A stretch of DNA of 64,000 bases from Actinomycetales bacterium (GTDB taxonomy: Bacteria > Actinomycetota > Actinomycetes > Actinomycetales > Microbacteriaceae), in the NCBI GenBank assembly GCA_015655445.1, contig JAATFA010000033.1:1-64000 (forward strand), written 5' to 3'. The notes under the pieces were generated by a model. It was not told the DNA's origin. It saw only the letters and a list, made by a program, of their open reading frames with translations, and searched no databases. A program made the position numbers and the translations under genes. Below are positions 63,734 to 64,000 of the stretch, piece after piece (position 1 is the stretch's first letter; every line of letters begins with the position of its first letter).

Positions 63734-63811
63734 TCAGCGGCTGAACGGCTGGGACGCGACGCCGTTGATGGTCGTGCCCGCCTGCTGCCAGTTCAGATCG
63801 AGGCCGTGCCG
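63734..63811 (-). pseudogene. C-terminal remnant of an unidentified protein
   Basis: The minus strand carries a short open stretch, RHGLDLNWQQAGTTINGVAS.. followed by QPFSR and a stop, that looks like a real protein C-terminus. It has no start or upstream coding sequence; a stop lies in frame just above. It ends where the TetR-like fragment on the other strand begins, suggesting a deletion junction. I do not recognise its family. Confidence 0.4.
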
Positions 63812-63812
63812 C

Positions 63813-64000
63813 TCACCCGAGGACCTGCCGGCCTACGCGGGCGCCGTCGACGACTACCTCGCCGCGAACCCCGGATACGCGCGCCTCACGATGTGGCGAC
63901 GCCTCGAGCGCGAGGACGCATCCCCCGACGACGTCGAGGCCTACCAGTCCAAGCTCGACCAGCTCGAGGACGTCGTCGGCGTCGACACCGCCCGGTGGGG
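63813..64000 (+). pseudogene. TetR-type C-terminal domain fragment (runs off window)
   Basis: The reading frame SPEDLPAYAGAVDDYLAANPG.. then YARLTMWRRLERED and ..YQSKLDQLEDVVGVDTARW resembles the ligand-binding part of TetR regulators. No DNA-binding domain, start codon or SD precedes it; upstream codons in frame look non-coding. It is therefore probably a 5'-truncated gene, though an unusual upstream exonless start cannot be excluded without the sequence beyond 64000. Confidence 0.45.

Overview
The window is GC-rich (roughly 70% or more by eye), almost fully coding, and uses many ATGA/GTGA stop-start overlaps, GTG/TTG starts and probable leaderless mRNAs with TANNNT -10 elements. Together with a fused CydDC, a mycobacterial-type DevS/DevR pair and Actinobacteria-like ribosomal and hut genes, this points to a chromosomal segment of a high-GC actinobacterium, probably Micrococcales (Microbacteriaceae-like). 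Genus cannot be fixed from the sequence alone.

Region 1 (1-4.3 kb) is housekeeping: rpsI (cut by the window edge), rplM, truA and an OatA-like acyltransferase. Between rplM and truA lies a striking gene-free array of AACGAAGGA copies phased at 21-22 bp and then repeated inverted around a 29-bp palindrome. A second long palindrome (4232-4308) separates the acyltransferase from the next convergent gene.

Region 2 (4.3-27.2 kb) reads as a DosR/DevR-type hypoxia or dormancy island. It holds three universal stress proteins, a flavodoxin-like protein, an MgtA-type P-ATPase, phosphoketolase, a DevS/DosT-like GAF histidine kinase with a DosR-like regulator, a BON protein, cytochrome bd oxidase (cydA-cydB-cydDC), a BlaI/M56 pair, pta-ackA, and a small unknown ORF. 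Five palindromes of the form GGGACCWWSGKCCCT sit upstream of units in this island, and a sixth sits before an SDR gene at 37.3 kb. In gene orientation nearly all have a -10-like hexamer 23-24 bp downstream. This matches the DosR box and gives an internally consistent regulon. Metabolically it couples sugar phosphates to acetyl-phosphate and then ATP (phosphoketolase + AckA) and to high-affinity respiration (cytochrome bd).

Region 3 (27.2-38.1 kb) is a peptide-type uptake and processing locus: divergent Dpp/Opp ATPases versus an M19 dipeptidase homologue, solute-binding protein, two permeases, M24 peptidase homologue, S33-like alpha/beta hydrolase and a tandem Lrp/AsnC regulator. It is followed by the SDR and a DUF4232-like membrane protein.

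Region 4 (39.6-47.8 kb) has a frameshifted DUF1697 gene and then an amino-sugar locus: nanE and a GntR/HutC-family regulator, divergent from an ABC sugar transporter, SDR, Gfo/Idh/MocA oxidoreductase and a BadF/NagK-like kinase. DasR-like operator sequences lie in the divergent promoter.

Region 5 (47.9-55.9 kb) is a histidine-utilisation locus: hutU, an M20 amidohydrolase, hutF, hutI, an IclR regulator, and hutH. Region 6 (56.1-62.2 kb) is a polar amino-acid ABC operon carrying an unusual protein with a probable cyclophilin-like half, a degenerate M19 homologue and two tandem IclR regulators. The right end has a MarR/esterase pair and two gene fragments that abut at about 63812.
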